The position numbers were made by a program, and so were the translations under genes. From Methyloprofundus sp. (GTDB lineage: Bacteria > Pseudomonadota > Gammaproteobacteria > Methylococcales > Methylomonadaceae), in the NCBI GenBank assembly GCA_016592635.1, contig AP023240.1, positions 2,707,630-2,771,629 of the forward strand: a stretch of 64,000 nucleotides of DNA, in the 5' to 3' direction. The notes under the pieces are model-generated. The model saw only the letters and a list, made by a program, of their open reading frames with translations. It searched no databases and was not told the DNA's origin. Positions 56,258 to 64,000 of this stretch are shown piece by piece (within the stretch, counting starts at the first letter, position 1; every line of letters begins with the position of its first letter).

Positions 56258-57391
56258 TTAACTCTTCCTAAATTCATCAGGGATCTTCAGGTCTTTAGGC
56301 ATGACAGGTTTGTCCCCACCAGATGTTTTCACTGCTTTTAATTGATAAACATACGCCAATACTTGGGCGACCACCAAAAATAACCCTGAAGGAATTTCAT
56401 CACCTATCTCTGTGGAGTAGTATAAAGCACGTGCTAAGGGTGGTGCGGCAACTAAGGGTACATCAGCCCCTAAAGCAATATTACGTATCTGCGCAGCAAT
56501 TAACTCCGTTCCTTTCGCAACCAATATAGGTGCTCCTGCCCCAAATTGATCATACTTTAAAGCAATTGCAAAATGTGCTGGATTGGTGACAATAACATCC
56601 GCTTCAGGCACATCCTGCATCATTCTCCCTTGTGCCATGGCCATTTGTAACTGCCGAATACGGCCTTTAACTTGTGGGTTACCATCTGTTTCTTTACTCT
56701 CATCCTTGACTTCTTGCTTGGTCATTTTCAACTCTTTTTTATGCTTCCAGAGTTGATAGGGAACATCGATCATGACCATTAAAAACAAGGTGGAACTTAA
56801 AATTAAAAAACAAAATACAATAATTTCGCCACTTGCTTGAATAGCAGCCTTTACCGAACTATTTGCACTTAGACTCATAAACTCGGGCAAGTAATGGTCA
56901 AACAAGATTTTAGCCACAAATAAAATCAATCCAGTTTTTAAAATTGCTTTCAGCAACTCAATCAACCCCTGTGTACCAAACATGCGCTTTAACCCTTTGA
57001 GTGGGTTAAATTTGGATAATTTGGGTTGCATTGCTTCAGTACTAAAGTTCCAGCCTCCCATCATCATGGGGGTAATCAATGCCACCAAGCCCATTACTAA
57101 GATAAAGGGAGCTACAAGTAATATGCCATCTAATAAAACTTGCCCAAAATAAATAGAGGCACTTTTAGGATCAAAAATAATATCACGAGTCAGTTGAAAC
57201 TGCTGCTGCATCAGTTTCATTAACCCTAAGGCAATGTCTTTGCCTAAAAAAGTCAGCATGACCGAACCCGTCATTAAGGCCACAAAAGTATCCAGCTCTT
57301 TAGATCGCGGTATCTGCCCTTTCTTACGCGCATCTGCAATCCGTTTGCCAGTAGGTTCTTCGCTTTTATCTTGCCCTGAATCTTCAGCCAT
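56258..57391 (-). CDS. flhB: Flagellar export gate protein FlhB
   Basis: FlhB is the substrate-specificity switch of flagellar type III export. The 377-residue protein has four membrane helices (about 30-210) and a cytoplasmic domain that cleaves itself. The cleavage loop reads N270-P271-A272-H273, while the usual sequence is NPTH. The Asn and Pro needed for cyclisation and cleavage are kept. It is the last gene of the fliL-flhB operon, one base after fliR. flhA is not in the window. Confidence 0.95.
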   Translation of the reverse strand: MAEDSGQDKSEEPTGKRIADARKKGQIPRSKELDTFVALMTGSVMLTFLGKDIALGLMKLMQQQFQLTRDIIFDPKSASIYFGQVLLDGILLVAPFILVMGLVALITPMMMGGWNFSTEAMQPKLSKFNPLKGLKRMFGTQGLIELLKAILKTGLILFVAKILFDHYLPEFMSLSANSSVKAAIQASGEIIVFCFLILSSTLFLMVMIDVPYQLWKHKKELKMTKQEVKDESKETDGNPQVKGRIRQLQMAMAQGRMMQDVPEADVIVTNPAHFAIALKYDQFGAGAPILVAKGTELIAAQIRNIALGADVPLVAAPPLARALYYSTEIGDEIPSGLFLVVAQVLAYVYQLKAVKTSGGDKPVMPKDLKIPDEFRKS

Positions 57392-58165
57392 TTATACGCG
57401 TAGAATCTGTTTGATAAATTGAAAACCATCCGCGAGAAGTGTCGCAAAAATATCCACCATATGTGGTATCGTGATCCAAATTAGAACCATACCCACCATG
57501 ATAGTAATAGGGAAACCAATCCCAAAAATCTGCAATTGTGGTGCTGCACGTGCTGCAACTCCAAAACTAATATTAATAAATAATACCGTCGCAACAATCG
57601 GCAATGCCAGCAACATACCACCAGCAAACATTTCACCACTCCAAAGAATAATTGCCCACAAATCAGCCTTAGTAAGACCAACCATAGCAATAGGCAAGGT
57701 GGTAAAGCTATCGATCAACAACTCTATCGCTAATAAATGTCCATTAACACTCAAAAAAAACAAACTGGCAGAAATAATTAAGATTTGCGCAACCACTGGC
57801 ACTTGTATACCTGAAGCTGGGTCAACCATAGAAGCAAACCCCAAGCCCATACTATAAGCAACCAACTGCCCAGCAACCAGCATGACAGCAAATACCATTT
57901 GCAAAATTAAAGCCATAGAGATACCTATCGCCATTTGCTGAGCGGTAACAATAACACCTTCATAACTCATCATTTCTACTGGCGGCAACTCGGGTAAAAA
58001 TGGCATGATAATCAGAGTCGTTAGAAATGCGATAATAATACGTATTTTGACAGGGGTACTACGAGCACTAAAGACAGGAATTGCAATAAACAAGGAACTA
58101 ATACGTACAAAAGGCCAGATAAATAAAGTAACCTGAGTGAGTAGTTCCTGCTCAGTGAAGTTCAA
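57392..58165 (-). CDS. fliR: Flagellar export gate protein FliR
   Basis: A 257-residue membrane protein with the FliR/SpaR features: an N-terminal FIWPFVRISSLFIAIPVF helix and a conserved MVDPASG motif near residues 112-118. Hydrophobic segments follow to the C-terminus. It joins FliP and FliQ in the helical export gate. It lies three bases after fliQ. Confidence 0.95.
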   Translation of the reverse strand: MNFTEQELLTQVTLFIWPFVRISSLFIAIPVFSARSTPVKIRIIIAFLTTLIIMPFLPELPPVEMMSYEGVIVTAQQMAIGISMALILQMVFAVMLVAGQLVAYSMGLGFASMVDPASGIQVPVVAQILIISASLFFLSVNGHLLAIELLIDSFTTLPIAMVGLTKADLWAIILWSGEMFAGGMLLALPIVATVLFINISFGVAARAAPQLQIFGIGFPITIMVGMVLIWITIPHMVDIFATLLADGFQFIKQILRV

Positions 58166-58168
58166 GAT

Positions 58169-58438
58169 TTAACCTATTAAGGTAGGAATTTGCAGCATAA
58201 GATCTTGAAAAAAATCAATCAACACTTGTAACATCCACGGCCCTAAGACTATCAACACAATAATGATCGTTGCCAATTTAGGAATAAAGGTTAAAGTTTG
58301 CTCATTGATGGAAGTTGCAGCTTGAAACATGGAAATAATCAAACCAACCACTAAAGAAGAGAGCAAAATCGGACCGATTAATTTAATGGCCACTAACACG
58401 GTCTCTTGGGCAATCAGTGAAATGGTATCAGGTGTCAT
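58169..58438 (-). CDS. fliQ: Flagellar export gate protein FliQ
   Basis: I chose ATG 58438, which gives the standard 89 residues starting MTPDTISLIAQETV; a longer frame to 58495 would overlap fliP and is not supported. Two membrane helices form a hairpin, and the NEQTLTFIPKL segment between them is conserved. It is part of the FliPQR gate. Confidence 0.95.
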   Translation of the reverse strand: MTPDTISLIAQETVLVAIKLIGPILLSSLVVGLIISMFQAATSINEQTLTFIPKLATIIIVLIVLGPWMLQVLIDFFQDLMLQIPTLIG

Positions 58439-58449
58439 ATACCACCACC

Positions 58450-59199
58450 TTACACATAAAAACTCGCGGCTAACATTTCTAGCACCATCGACCAACCATC
58501 TGCTAATACAAATAACATAATTTTAAAGGGCAAAGAAATAATCATCGGCGATAACATCATCATCCCCATTGACATCAAGACACTGGCTACTACTAAATCA
58601 ATCACCAAAAAAGGCAAGAAAATTAAAAAACCAATCTGAAAGGCGGTTTTTAATTCACTAGTCACATAGGCAGGCAATAGTAATGAAAAAGGGACATCTT
58701 CAGGCCCTTCAAGATCCGTTATATTGCCAATACGCATAAACAACTCTATATCTGCATCACGAGTTTGTTTAAGCATAAAGGTGCGCAAAGGGCCTGTCGC
58801 CTTCTCAATAGCAGCAACAGCATCAATTTTTTCTTCCAGATAAGGCTGTACTGCTTGGGTATTTATTTTGTCAAAAACAGGCATCATGATAAATACCGTT
58901 AAAAATAATGATAAACCCAGTAGCACTTGATTACTCGGTGCTTGTGCTGTCCCTAACGCTTGTCTTAACAAGCCTAAAACAATCATAATTCGCGTAAACG
59001 AAGTCATTGTTAACAAGATAGCCGGCAATAAAGTCAGCATAGTCATTAACGCCAAAATCTGGATCGTTACCGTATAGGTCTGCCCTCCCTGCGGAGTTGT
59101 CGTCACGGTAAAGGCATCAATACCTGGTACTGCATAGGCAGGCTGCAGCATACTGAATAACAGCAATAGTGTGCAGACAATAACCCTATTCACGTGCAT
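58450..59199 (-). CDS. fliP: Flagellar export gate protein FliP
   Basis: A 249-residue protein with a cleavable signal peptide (about 1-23) and four membrane helices. Family motifs are [22 protein letters not shown] near residue 66 and, late, [24 protein letters not shown]. Five subunits form the core of the export gate. It overlaps fliO by 14 bases. Confidence 0.96.
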   Translation of the reverse strand: MHVNRVIVCTLLLLFSMLQPAYAVPGIDAFTVTTTPQGGQTYTVTIQILALMTMLTLLPAILLTMTSFTRIMIVLGLLRQALGTAQAPSNQVLLGLSLFLTVFIMMPVFDKINTQAVQPYLEEKIDAVAAIEKATGPLRTFMLKQTRDADIELFMRIGNITDLEGPEDVPFSLLLPAYVTSELKTAFQIGFLIFLPFLVIDLVVASVLMSMGMMMLSPMIISLPFKIMLFVLADGWSMVLEMLAASFYV

Positions 59200-59623
59200 G
59201 ACCCTGCATCACTTGAGTCAATTTTTGAGCAAAACTACCTAGTTCACCAGCTTGCCCCTGATCATTTGGCATACTTAAACATTCCTCCCCCGTTAAGACA
59301 TGCAGCGTTTCAACTCGCCCAGGACTGACCCCCAGTAACAGCTGTTTTTTACCGACCTGTAATAACACTACCCGCTCCTTAGCACCTAATGATAAGCCAC
59401 CGATAACTTGTAACTGTTTAGCGGTTACCGAATTATAATTACCTGTTTTGCGTAATAACCAGACAAACGCCAAGAAAACAGCCAAAACAAATATCAGTGC
59501 CCCGCCCCAACGCATTAAATCTGCCAGTACTAATGTTCTACCAGTATTTTGCGTCAATGCAGCCTCTGCAAAAACAGGGTTCTGCAAGCCACTTAAACAC
59601 AAAAATAATATTAAGTGCCGCAT
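59186..59623 (-). CDS. fliO: Flagellar assembly protein FliO
   Basis: A 145-residue protein with a signal peptide (about 1-19), one membrane helix ([18 protein letters not shown], about 39-57), and a cytoplasmic domain with the [18 protein letters not shown] motif. FliO aids assembly of FliP rings. It starts on the last base of the fliN stop. Confidence 0.92.
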   Translation of the reverse strand: MRHLILFLCLSGLQNPVFAEAALTQNTGRTLVLADLMRWGGALIFVLAVFLAFVWLLRKTGNYNSVTAKQLQVIGGLSLGAKERVVLLQVGKKQLLLGVSPGRVETLHVLTGEECLSMPNDQGQAGELGSFAQKLTQVMQGHARE

Positions 59624-60081
59624 TAGGTTAATCGTTTAACTCTTTCCGCAGGGCTAATAACATCGGTTAAGCGAATACCAAATTTATCATTAACCACGAC
59701 TACTTCGCCATGCGCAACTAAAGTCCCATTCACTAAGACATCCATAGGTTCGCCTGCCAAACGATCTAACTCAACAACAGAACCTTGATTTAACTGCAAT
59801 AAGTTACGAATATTAATTTGAGTACGTCCAATTTCCATAGAAATAGTCACAGGTACATCTAAAATGACATCCAAATTAATATCATCACCCGTATCAAGCC
59901 CATCAGTATCTGATTCTAACTCCTGAAATGCCATTGCTTCAGCAGCTTGTTGGTCTTCGGTAGCAGCCTGTTCTTCCATCGCTGCTCCCCAATCAGCGCC
60001 AGCATCACCATCCGTTTCACCCTGCTCTTCCATCGCAGCAGCCCAGTCATCACCTAAATCGCCATTATCATCTTCACTCAT
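59623..60081 (-). CDS. fliN: Flagellar motor switch protein FliN
   Basis: The C-terminal 85 residues are the SpoA domain of FliN (LDVILDVPVTISMEIGRTQINIRNLLQLNQGSVVEL...), part of the C-ring base. The first 65 residues are a low-complexity acidic segment with a repeated DWAAAMEEQGE / DWGAAMEEQAA unit. Such acidic, duplicated FliN extensions occur in other gammaproteobacteria. It is 43 bases after fliM. Confidence 0.95.
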   Translation of the reverse strand: MSEDDNGDLGDDWAAAMEEQGETDGDAGADWGAAMEEQAATEDQQAAEAMAFQELESDTDGLDTGDDINLDVILDVPVTISMEIGRTQINIRNLLQLNQGSVVELDRLAGEPMDVLVNGTLVAHGEVVVVNDKFGIRLTDVISPAERVKRLT

Positions 60082-60124
60082 TATTCCAACCTTCTTTGCT
60101 GATACTCATCTGGTATACCCACTC

Positions 60125-61108
60125 TTATAAATTTTCAGGTAATATTTTATCTTTTATTTTTACTGCGTAATTGCCATCAGACAAGCCAACTTCACCAGTA
60201 AAAATAGGAACAGCCTCCGCTCTCAATTTAACTTCCTTAGGCAAATCAATCGGGATAACATCACCTTGTTTAAAGTTCAATATATCACTTAGTTTTACTT
60301 GCTTCTCCACCAGCAGGCTATTCACATTTACTTTTGAACGCATGACTTCATTGCGCAAAGACAGCTGCCAACGGTTATTATCTGATTCACCTTGGTCACT
60401 CGATATACCAGCATCTAATAAATCTCGAATGGGCTCAATCATTGAATACGGCATAGCAATATTAATATCACCACCTCCCCCTTCTAATTCAATATGTACT
60501 GTCGACACAACTACAATTTCTGCGGGGCTGACAATATTGGCAAATGCGGGGTTTACTTCCGAATTCATATACTCAAAATCAAGGGTAAGCACTGGCTTCC
60601 ACGCTTCTTGCAGGTCTTTAAAAATCAAATCAATAATTAACCGAATAACACGCATTTCGGTCGGTGTAAATTCACGCCCTTCTACTTTATTATAGAACTG
60701 ACCACCGCCACCAAAAAAATTATCCACCGCGGTAAAAACCAACCGTGGTTCAATAACAATTAAGGCACGTCCACGTAATGGCGCAAAGCGTACAACATTT
60801 AAATTTGTTGGGACAAACAGTCCTTGTACATATTCAGAAAACTTCTGAATTTGAATACCTGAAATTGAAATTTCTGCTGAACGGCGTAAAAAATTAAACA
60901 ATGAAATACGAAAATAACGCGCGAAACGTTCATTAACCATCTCCAAAGTCGGCATCCTACCGCGTACAATCCGCTCTTGACTGGTAAAATCATAGGATCG
61001 CGCATCACTACTGACTTCCTCTTCAACTTCGGTTTCAACTTCGCCATCATCAACACCATGTAACAGCGCATCAATTTCATCTTGTGATAGTAAATCAGCT
61101 GTCGACAT
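60125..61108 (-). CDS. fliM: Flagellar motor switch protein FliM
   Basis: A 327-residue C-ring protein. The N-terminal LLSQDEIDALLHG (6-18) is the CheY-P-binding peptide, followed by an acidic linker. The CheC-like middle domain carries the FLRRSAEISISGI and YVQGLFVPTNLNV segments, and a SpoA-like domain ends the protein. It sits two bases after the fliL stop. Its intact CheY-binding peptide implies chemotactic control of the motor. Confidence 0.97.
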   Translation of the reverse strand: MSTADLLSQDEIDALLHGVDDGEVETEVEEEVSSDARSYDFTSQERIVRGRMPTLEMVNERFARYFRISLFNFLRRSAEISISGIQIQKFSEYVQGLFVPTNLNVVRFAPLRGRALIVIEPRLVFTAVDNFFGGGGQFYNKVEGREFTPTEMRVIRLIIDLIFKDLQEAWKPVLTLDFEYMNSEVNPAFANIVSPAEIVVVSTVHIELEGGGGDINIAMPYSMIEPIRDLLDAGISSDQGESDNNRWQLSLRNEVMRSKVNVNSLLVEKQVKLSDILNFKQGDVIPIDLPKEVKLRAEAVPIFTGEVGLSDGNYAVKIKDKILPENL

Positions 61109-61110
61109 GG

Positions 61111-61632
61111 CTATTGCATAACAAACGAAGTAAAAAATACATCTTGCACTTTATTCTTGCCGTCCATTCTTTTCATGATTTTGCCTACTTCTTTTAACAT
61201 TTGTTCTTGAAGCTTTTGCTTACCTGCTACGGTTTTCAATTCACTAGGTGCTTGCCCACTAATCAACATTAATAAATTATTACGAATCATCGGCTCATGC
61301 TTCTTTAATACTTCCACCGAAGCTTCACCTTCCGTTGCTAATGAGATGGAAACTTGTAACAACCTAATGCCAGAGCTTTTGGGGAAATTCACGACAAAAG
61401 GCTTGGGCATATCAAAGTACGTTAAAGCCGTATCAAGGTCCTCTTCTTCCTCCACTTCTTCTACAACTTCTTCCTCTGCCTCAGCCCCCTCTTCTAAGGC
61501 CGTATCATCTCCCATAAACATAAAGTAATAAGCACCGCCTCCACCTGCTAACAATACAACAACGGCAATAATGATAATCATCATTTTAGATGATTTTTTT
61601 TCTTCGCCGTCTGCCCCTGCATCTTCTGCCAT
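61111..61632 (-). CDS. fliL: Flagellar basal-body-associated protein FliL
   Basis: A 173-residue single-pass inner-membrane protein. A short cytoplasmic Lys-rich head (EEKKSSKMM) precedes a membrane helix (about 18-39), then a very acidic linker (about 45-65), and the FliL periplasmic domain (YFDMPKPFVVNFPKS onward). It helps stators run. It is the first gene of the operon and carries a sigma-54-type promoter directly in front. Confidence 0.94.
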   Translation of the reverse strand: MAEDAGADGEEKKSSKMMIIIIAVVVLLAGGGGAYYFMFMGDDTALEEGAEAEEEVVEEVEEEEDLDTALTYFDMPKPFVVNFPKSSGIRLLQVSISLATEGEASVEVLKKHEPMIRNNLLMLISGQAPSELKTVAGKQKLQEQMLKEVGKIMKRMDGKNKVQDVFFTSFVMQ

Positions 61633-62061
61633 TATTTTGTCCTCTACTTCAATCTAAGCAATTAACTTGCCATTAGGAAAATTTTTAAAATTTAATAATA
61701 TGTTATGTAACTAAACCTTAAAATGAGCTGCATCAAGTAACTAAAACTACGTATAACTCAGTAGGTTTCATACAATAAAAGAACTACTACATATTAAGTA
61801 GGTTTAATTATATCTACTTCACACAGTCACAGCGCGCCTCATGAGAGATTTTGGGACTCCTGTCACCAAAAATCAATAGCCCTCACAACAAATTATGATG
61901 TTTAGGCACTTAGGAGAAGTCAACAATACTGCGAGCCTGACTTACTTTTGACCTCACAGCCACACTAAGTGTGACTGTGCATAAAATAAAAAAAGGGTCA
62001 CGCCTGATTATTTAAAGGAGCTAATACTAGTTTCGAGTTGTATAAAACTCGCCTCTTAGTT
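61633..62061. promoter_or_regulatory. Intergenic region before fliL, with hairpins
   Basis: The 429 bases between fliL and the lipoprotein gene hold no gene. An inverted repeat CACAG-C-CACAC/GTGTG-A-CTGTG is at 61955-61979. Another, GATTTTGG/CCAAAAATC with one bulged base, is at 61848-61875. GAGTT/AACTC is at 62035-62050. A T7 run on the minus strand lies near 61987-61996, but it is not well placed against any stem. The sigma-54 site lies at 61657-61672. Confidence 0.5.
61657..61672 (-). promoter_or_regulatory. Sigma-54 (RpoN) promoter of the fliL-flhB operon
   Basis: On the minus strand TGGCAAG-N4-TTGCT matches the sigma-54 consensus TGGCACG-N4-TTGCW at every fixed base but one, with the exact GG-N10-GC spacing. 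The predicted start point is near 61646, 14 bases before the fliL ATG. A flagellar activator of the FleQ/FlrC type would be expected to drive it. Confidence 0.8.
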
Positions 62062-62637
62062 TTAAGGGTTACTTACACCTTGCTCAACAACAGGCTCTGC
62101 TACTAGCACAGGCATCATAGTAATCACGACATCAGTAATATCAACTAACTCACTATGCCATAGAGACGATGCGTCAATAAAACGCACAATAGAGGCATCA
62201 CGATTCTGAGCAATTTGCTTGGCTAATGGTTTAACTTCATCTTTAAAATCTTGCACTAACTTTACTCTATACTGCTGAGATTTCTGCTTAGCTTGTGTTT
62301 GTGCAAACTGCATTTGCTTCTGTGCTTTAAGCACAAATTCTTGTAAATTTTGCTGGGCTTGCTTGTCGTTTTTTGACTTTATTTTGCTCTTTTCTTCAAA
62401 TAACTGCAGTTTTATTGTTTCTTTGAAATCTGTTAATTGCTGCTCAAGCCTAGCATTTGCCTGCTCCATTTGCTCAGCTATTATTTTATCTCTACCTGTT
62501 GCTTTCGCTATTTTCGAGAGATCTAAAACCAATACTTGCGGCTTTGGCTCTACCACTAACGGTGCCTGATTATTTGCACAAGCACTTAGCAAAACCAGTA
62601 AAAAACTAGCCATTATCATTCTTACAAATTTGATCAT
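62062..62637 (-). CDS. Lipoprotein with OmpH/Skp-like helical region
   Basis: I chose ATG 62637, which is nine bases after AAGGA; the frame opens at 62655 but that start has no ribosome binding site. The 191-residue product has a lipoprotein signal with lipobox LLSAC. The middle is a long Gln/Lys/Ala-rich helical region (VLDLSKIAKATGRDKIIAEQMEQA ... QKQMQFAQTQAKQKSQQY), which resembles the tentacle helices of the periplasmic chaperone Skp/OmpH. The C-terminus has a Val/Ile-rich DVVITMMPVLVAEP segment. A periplasmic or outer-membrane chaperone-like role is plausible (inference). Confidence 0.72.
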   Translation of the reverse strand: MIKFVRMIMASFLLVLLSACANNQAPLVVEPKPQVLVLDLSKIAKATGRDKIIAEQMEQANARLEQQLTDFKETIKLQLFEEKSKIKSKNDKQAQQNLQEFVLKAQKQMQFAQTQAKQKSQQYRVKLVQDFKDEVKPLAKQIAQNRDASIVRFIDASSLWHSELVDITDVVITMMPVLVAEPVVEQGVSNP

Positions 62638-62728
62638 TAATATTTTTCCTTTCATTCAATTAATAAAGATACAGTCCAAGCAACCTCATTCAGATAGTAA
62701 GCGCACAAACTACTAGAGTTTTTTGCCC

Positions 62729-63763
62729 TTAAAGCAATTCTCCCTCTAAACCCAGCACTTGCCATAAAGTTTGCGTATTAAAGATTTTAGCAAATTTTTT
62801 GATGGCTTGTCGCTGTGCCGCTTGATAATTCTTGGTTCCTTGACCTTTAATATAAAACTGTCGCCCACCTACTTGCTTACCTGACTCATAAACACTTAAG
62901 TTAATAGTGTAACGCCCTATATAAAAGTCATACGCCTGACTAAGGTTTTTAGATACCGACACTTTAAGCTTAAACTTACTAGCTACATTAGCGGCCAAAA
63001 GCTGTTCCTGTGCTAAATGCCCTTTAAGCACTTCGGCCAACTGACGACTTATAGAGTTATTAGCCAGGACTTTAAATTTAATCAATTGCTTAAAGCGCTG
63101 TTTATCATTAAGCACCTGCTGTTCATATTGCAAATAATCCTGCATGATCATTTTGGGGTTAAGCACTTCAGCAATTAACATTTTTCGAAAAAAAGCAGCC
63201 AACTTTTGCTGCTCTTGACGCGCATGCTGATAACCTTGCAATATTCCCGCAGATCCAAGTTGCTGACGACCGACTTGATAATGCCTTACTTGTTGATCAA
63301 GTTCCTGTTTATAAGTAACAAATAACTTATGTTTATCCGTTTTAAGCAACACATACACCAACGTTGGTAAGGGGGCATAACTTTGCTCAACTTGGTATTG
63401 GTTAATTGCAATGGCTTTGACTTCAGTACTGATAGTTTTTTGAGTATCCTGTTTAACCAACTCATAACCGTATTTTTGTACCGTTAATGTAGAGTTAAAC
63501 TGTGCTGAGACGATCACACCCAGCTTTGCAGTTAAATCTGTTAGTGCATTTTGAATAGCAGCTTGCCGGTTTTTGCCTTCCCCAACACCGTATAGAAATT
63601 GTATCGAATCTTGTGGTACTGCATTAATCCAAGTCGGTACAATTGCCGCCTCCTCATGCTGGCGAACACGCTGCGGACTTACGGACTGACAGGCAGTGAC
63701 TAAACAGGTGAGTAAAATTAGCAGCGTTTTGATAGTGCTATACGGAATGGGTAACGAAAACAT
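62729..63763 (-). CDS. LPP20-family lipoprotein
   Basis: A 344-residue protein with a lipoprotein signal (lipobox LVTAC, Cys near residue 25). Residues about 40-160 match the LPP20 domain: PTWINAVP ... FLYGVGEGKNRQAAIQNALTDLTAKLGV, repeated in spirit near the C-terminus (YFIG-type end with GQGTKNYQAAQRQAIKKFAK). LPP20 proteins are outer-membrane lipoproteins of uncertain role, sometimes linked to flagella or to peptidoglycan-synthesis regulators. It precedes the Skp-like lipoprotein gene in the same direction. Confidence 0.8.
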   Translation of the reverse strand: MFSLPIPYSTIKTLLILLTCLVTACQSVSPQRVRQHEEAAIVPTWINAVPQDSIQFLYGVGEGKNRQAAIQNALTDLTAKLGVIVSAQFNSTLTVQKYGYELVKQDTQKTISTEVKAIAINQYQVEQSYAPLPTLVYVLLKTDKHKLFVTYKQELDQQVRHYQVGRQQLGSAGILQGYQHARQEQQKLAAFFRKMLIAEVLNPKMIMQDYLQYEQQVLNDKQRFKQLIKFKVLANNSISRQLAEVLKGHLAQEQLLAANVASKFKLKVSVSKNLSQAYDFYIGRYTINLSVYESGKQVGGRQFYIKGQGTKNYQAAQRQAIKKFAKIFNTQTLWQVLGLEGELL

Positions 63764-63783
63764 TTATTTTGATATGACTACTG

Positions 63784-64000
63784 TTATTGCAAACGCTGCT
63801 CTATACGAATCACTGCCTGATTAATGGCATCAACAGGCTCTACCTGCAACTCATCGGCAATCTGATAATAAGTATTGGCATCATCATAAAGACCTAACGC
63901 CTCTTTAACCAAGCCTAAGTTATAGGCTGCCACATAAGATTTATAATGGGTAGATTGAAAAAGCTCAGTCAGCAATTGCTCAGCTTTTTTAACCCGGCCA
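63784..64000 (-). CDS. C-terminal end of a TPR-repeat protein; 5' end beyond the window
   Basis: The frame is open to the window edge and ends at 63784, giving 72 residues. Two helical TPR-like units are visible: AEQLLTELFQSTHYKSYVAA and AYNLGLVKEALGLYDDANTYY. The final EPVDAINQAVIRIEQRLQ forms a capping helix. Only 20 bases separate it from the LPP20 gene, so the three genes 64000-62062 are probably one cell-envelope operon. The full family cannot be told from this fragment. Confidence 0.75.
   Translation of the reverse strand, partial: GRVKKAEQLLTELFQSTHYKSYVAAYNLGLVKEALGLYDDANTYYQIADELQVEPVDAINQAVIRIEQRLQ

Noticed and set aside
58439..58495. Upstream extension of FliQ (start at 58495)
   Set aside because: It overlaps the fliP coding end and adds residues not found in FliQ, which begins at MTPDTIS.

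Overview
The window is from a chromosome of a low-GC gammaproteobacterium. The gene orders pilB-pilC-pilD-coaE-zapD, pepA-holC-valS, rpiA, aat-bpt and fliLMNOPQR-flhB are gammaproteobacterial. A PEP-CTERM-type protein, a bacterial V-type ATPase gene group and several secreted proteins of unknown family would suit an aquatic group such as the Methylococcales, but nothing here fixes the genus. No rRNA, tRNA or CRISPR array was seen.

Layout. 1-2005: most of sbcC (cut by the window edge). 2.3-5.2 kb: a mercuric-reductase-like flavoprotein overlapping a TVP38-type membrane protein, then a DUF547 protein. 5.4-6.5 kb: a secreted GH114-type glycosidase. 6.5-8.8 kb: zapD, coaE and pilD. 8.8-24.0 kb: a genomic island. 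24.0-26.9 kb: pilC and pilB. 27.0-29.2 kb: a tandem-receiver protein and an HDOD-GAF protein. 29.3-34.3 kb: valS, holC, pepA. 34.4-36.1 kb: a CoA-disulfide-reductase-like protein with a rhodanese domain. 36.2-40.4 kb: V-ATPase subunits K, I, D, B. 40.4-41.6 kb: a diguanylate cyclase. 41.6-47.6 kb: ligA, a Met/Lys-rich secreted protein, rpiA, a DUF1835 protein, a Tat-exported SOD-like protein and a Crp-type regulator. 47.9-50.9 kb: two paralogous secreted proteins around a PEP-CTERM protein. 51.1-54.5 kb: a DUF3782-like protein and feoABC. 54.8-56.1 kb: aat and bpt. 56.3-61.6 kb: the flagellar export and C-ring operon fliLMNOPQR-flhB. 62.1-64.0 kb: a cell-envelope lipoprotein cluster.

The most interesting part is the island at about 8.8-24.0 kb. 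It sits exactly between pilC and pilD, which are normally adjacent, and so splits the type IV pilus operon. One end carries a translationally coupled operon of three different tyrosine recombinases (406, 569 and 894 aa) and a small coiled-coil protein. This recalls Tn554 TnpA/B/C and other recombinase-trio elements. Copies of a motif ATGAAACGATT lie at both ends. The cargo is a type III restriction-modification system, a HEPN/RES-type NAD-phosphorylase-like toxin gene, a serine recombinase, and a remnant of a protein kinase. The mod gene is split by a single-ORF IS66-family element with an exact 8-bp target duplication; removing the element restores the reading frame.

Other points worth attention: the V-ATPase group has no catalytic A subunit gene beside it; the SOD-like protein keeps its metal ligands but lacks second-shell residues; a good sigma-54 promoter precedes fliL; a Fur-box-like site precedes feoA; and several palindromic or dispersed intergenic repeats are present.
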